From the NCBI GenBank assembly GCA_019690055.1, contig JADGGF010000308.1, positions 1-5,664 on the forward strand: a stretch of DNA of 5,664 nt, read 5' to 3'. Below, one piece after another: positions 4,523 to 5,664 of this stretch (the first letter of the stretch is position 1; the number at the start of each line of letters is the position of its first letter). The notes under the pieces were generated by a model. It had not been told where the DNA came from. It saw nothing but the letters and a program-made list of their open reading frames with translations, and did no database searches. Both the position numbers and the translations under genes were made by a program. Origin of the DNA: Micromonosporaceae bacterium. Its GTDB lineage: Bacteria; Actinomycetota; Actinomycetes; Mycobacteriales; Micromonosporaceae.

Positions 4523-5664
4523 GTGGGTGACCTACATATGCTGACCACCGGCCCGGTGAGCCCACTGGTGGCGACGATCTTCGCAGGGCTCGGCTGCCTG
4601 CTGAGCATTCTGCTCCTGACTCGGGCGCGGCAGCGCACCGGCTGGCGGCGGGTTCGGCTGGTGACGTACGCCATCCCCGCGCTGGCGTTGCCGGCCATCT
4701 TCCTGCCCGCCCTCGTGACCGTCCTGGCGATGCGGGTCGATGGATCGGTGCTGGTGCTCGCCCCGGCTCCGCTGGGCTACAGCCTCGCCGCGGCCGCCGG
4801 CGGCACCACGCTCGCCCTGGTGCTGGTCTGCTTCGGTCGCCCCGGATTCGTCCGGCAGGTGCTCGCCGGCGTGCTGCTCCTCGGCGCGATCAGCGGCACC
4901 GCCGCCTTCCTGGCGGCATCGCTGACCACGGGGCTCCCGGTCGGCGTCCGGATTGGACCGACCGGCGTGGCGCTGGCCCTGGCCTGCGTCGCCGGGTTTG
5001 GGCTCGCGACCGCGCTCGCCGCCACCCGGACCCTGCTCCGGGCGGTGGGTACGGCCACGCTGCTCGGGGTGTCGCTCGCCACGATCTACCACGTGGCCGG
5101 GGCGGGGCTCACGCTGCAGCAAACCCCCGGTGGTCCCATTCCCGCCAGCGACGTGGTGGGCCTGTCCCCACTGCGAATCGGCCTGCCCGCCGTCGCCGTC
5201 ATCGCGGTCGTCCTGACCTTCATCTGGTACTTCACCCTCGGCACCGCGACGCTGCGCGATCTGCGCCGCACGTTCGAGCCGAATGCGGACGCGGAAGAGA
5301 TTGAGCCATGGATGGTCGACCAGGTTCGTCGACGGGTCGCCCACACCTCGACCGCCCCCAAGCCCATCGCGGCGTGGCCGGACGAATGGTTCCGCGAGGA
5401 GCCGAGCGTCACGATCCACGCCGTGGCGATCGTGGGTCGCGACATCGCCAACGCCATCGCTTACCGCGCCCGGGCCGCTCTGCCCGCCGGCACCGGTATG
5501 GCGCCACTGCTGACCGAGGCCAGTGCCACTGGAGCGCACCCCGTGGTTCCGACGCCCGACCCGGCCGGCCATTCGGTCGACGGCCACGCCGCCGGCCCCG
5601 ACCGGTTCGAGGGCGAGCGTACGGGCGACCTCGGCAGCCCCACCGTGACCGGCCCCACCGTGAC
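4523..5664 (+). CDS. Seven-helix membrane protein resembling a degenerate MHYT sensor (3' end missing)
   Basis: The frame is open for 380 codons to the window edge without a stop. There are seven hydrophobic stretches at about 14-32, 47-70, 84-103, 113-134, 147-168, 174-197 and 219-238. A hydrophilic tail follows from about 240, probably cytoplasmic. Layout and landmarks (TRAR at 33-36, CFGRPG at 103-108, a G-rich helix after it, LLGV at 180-183) resemble actinobacterial MHYT proteins. These are seven-helix modules proposed to sense gases or redox through Met/His/Tyr-bound metal. Here the motifs are mostly lost: by my alignment the first two conserved His are Ala63 and Ala128, and the third site reads IYHV (188-191). 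The tail has a conserved-looking stretch (EPWMVDQVRRRVA, about 261-273), then turns Pro/Gly/Thr-rich and ends in a PTVT repeat. No output domain (GGDEF, EAL, kinase) is seen before the window ends. GTG 4523 is chosen for its Shine-Dalgarno site; ATG 4538 is the alternative. Confidence 0.75.
   Translation, partial: MGDLHMLTTGPVSPLVATIFAGLGCLLSILLLTRARQRTGWRRVRLVTYAIPALALPAIFLPALVTVLAMRVDGSVLVLAPAPLGYSLAAAAGGTTLALVLVCFGRPGFVRQVLAGVLLLGAISGTAAFLAASLTTGLPVGVRIGPTGVALALACVAGFGLATALAATRTLLRAVGTATLLGVSLATIYHVAGAGLTLQQTPGGPIPASDVVGLSPLRIGLPAVAVIAVVLTFIWYFTLGTATLRDLRRTFEPNADAEEIEPWMVDQVRRRVAHTSTAPKPIAAWPDEWFREEPSVTIHAVAIVGRDIANAIAYRARAALPAGTGMAPLLTEASATGAHPVVPTPDPAGHSVDGHAAGPDRFEGERTGDLGSPTVTGPTV
5637..5664 (+). 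repeat. Start of a 15-bp in-frame tandem repeat
   Basis: GCCCCACCGTGAC occurs at 5637-5649 and exactly again at 5652-5664, a 15-base period that keeps frame and encodes PTVTG-like units. The window ends inside the second copy, so the array length is unknown. Confidence 0.55.

Noticed and set aside
4532..5587. A 351-codon minus-strand frame opposite the membrane gene
   Set aside because: Its product is low-complexity Gly/Arg/Gln/Asp sequence, while the plus strand gives a clear seven-helix protein with a good ribosome site.

Overview
The window is GC-rich throughout, with strong G/C bias at third codon positions, GTG and ATG starts, and candidate leaderless promoters. This points to a high-GC actinobacterium. 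The combination of short intergenic palindromes, gene style and a membrane protein resembling actinobacterial MHYT proteins suggests Micromonosporaceae (Micromonospora/Salinispora-like). That placement is inference; no rRNA or other marker is present.

Layout: (1) bases 1-41 are the right-hand part of a palindromic repeat cut by the window edge. (2) 113-1537 (+) encodes a GPH-type major-facilitator sugar/cation symporter. Its last codons and stop lie inside a second, complete copy of the same palindromic repeat (1515-1570). (3) 1590-1907 (-) encodes an alkyltransferase-like (ATL) DNA-damage recognition protein whose catalytic Cys is replaced by Trp. (4) 1950-3062 (+) encodes glutamate 5-kinase, ProB, divergent from the ATL gene with only 42 bases between starts. 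(5) 3063-3223 holds a second repeat type: two exact 21-bp direct repeats flanking an inverted repeat and a GAGCGAGCGA-rich core. (6) 3224-4036 (-) encodes a 270-aa protein built of prenyltransferase/squalene-cyclase-like helical repeats but without a cyclase acid motif. (7) 4085-4249 (-) encodes a 54-aa very acidic protein just upstream of it, probably in the same transcript. (8) 4250-4522 is a divergent regulatory region with a 12-bp direct repeat. (9) 4523-5664 (+), running off the end, encodes a seven-helix membrane protein that looks like an MHYT-type sensor with most of its ligand residues lost, followed by a soluble tail.

The genes do not form one pathway: a transporter, a DNA-repair adaptor, one proline biosynthesis step, an uncharacterised two-gene unit and a putative sensor. 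The common theme is architectural. Both convergent gene pairs (MFS/ATL and proB/toroid protein) have a repeat element at the junction, where it could act as a bidirectional terminator. The nearest thing to an undescribed system is the acidic mini-protein plus alpha-toroid protein pair, divergent from the degenerate MHYT-like protein.
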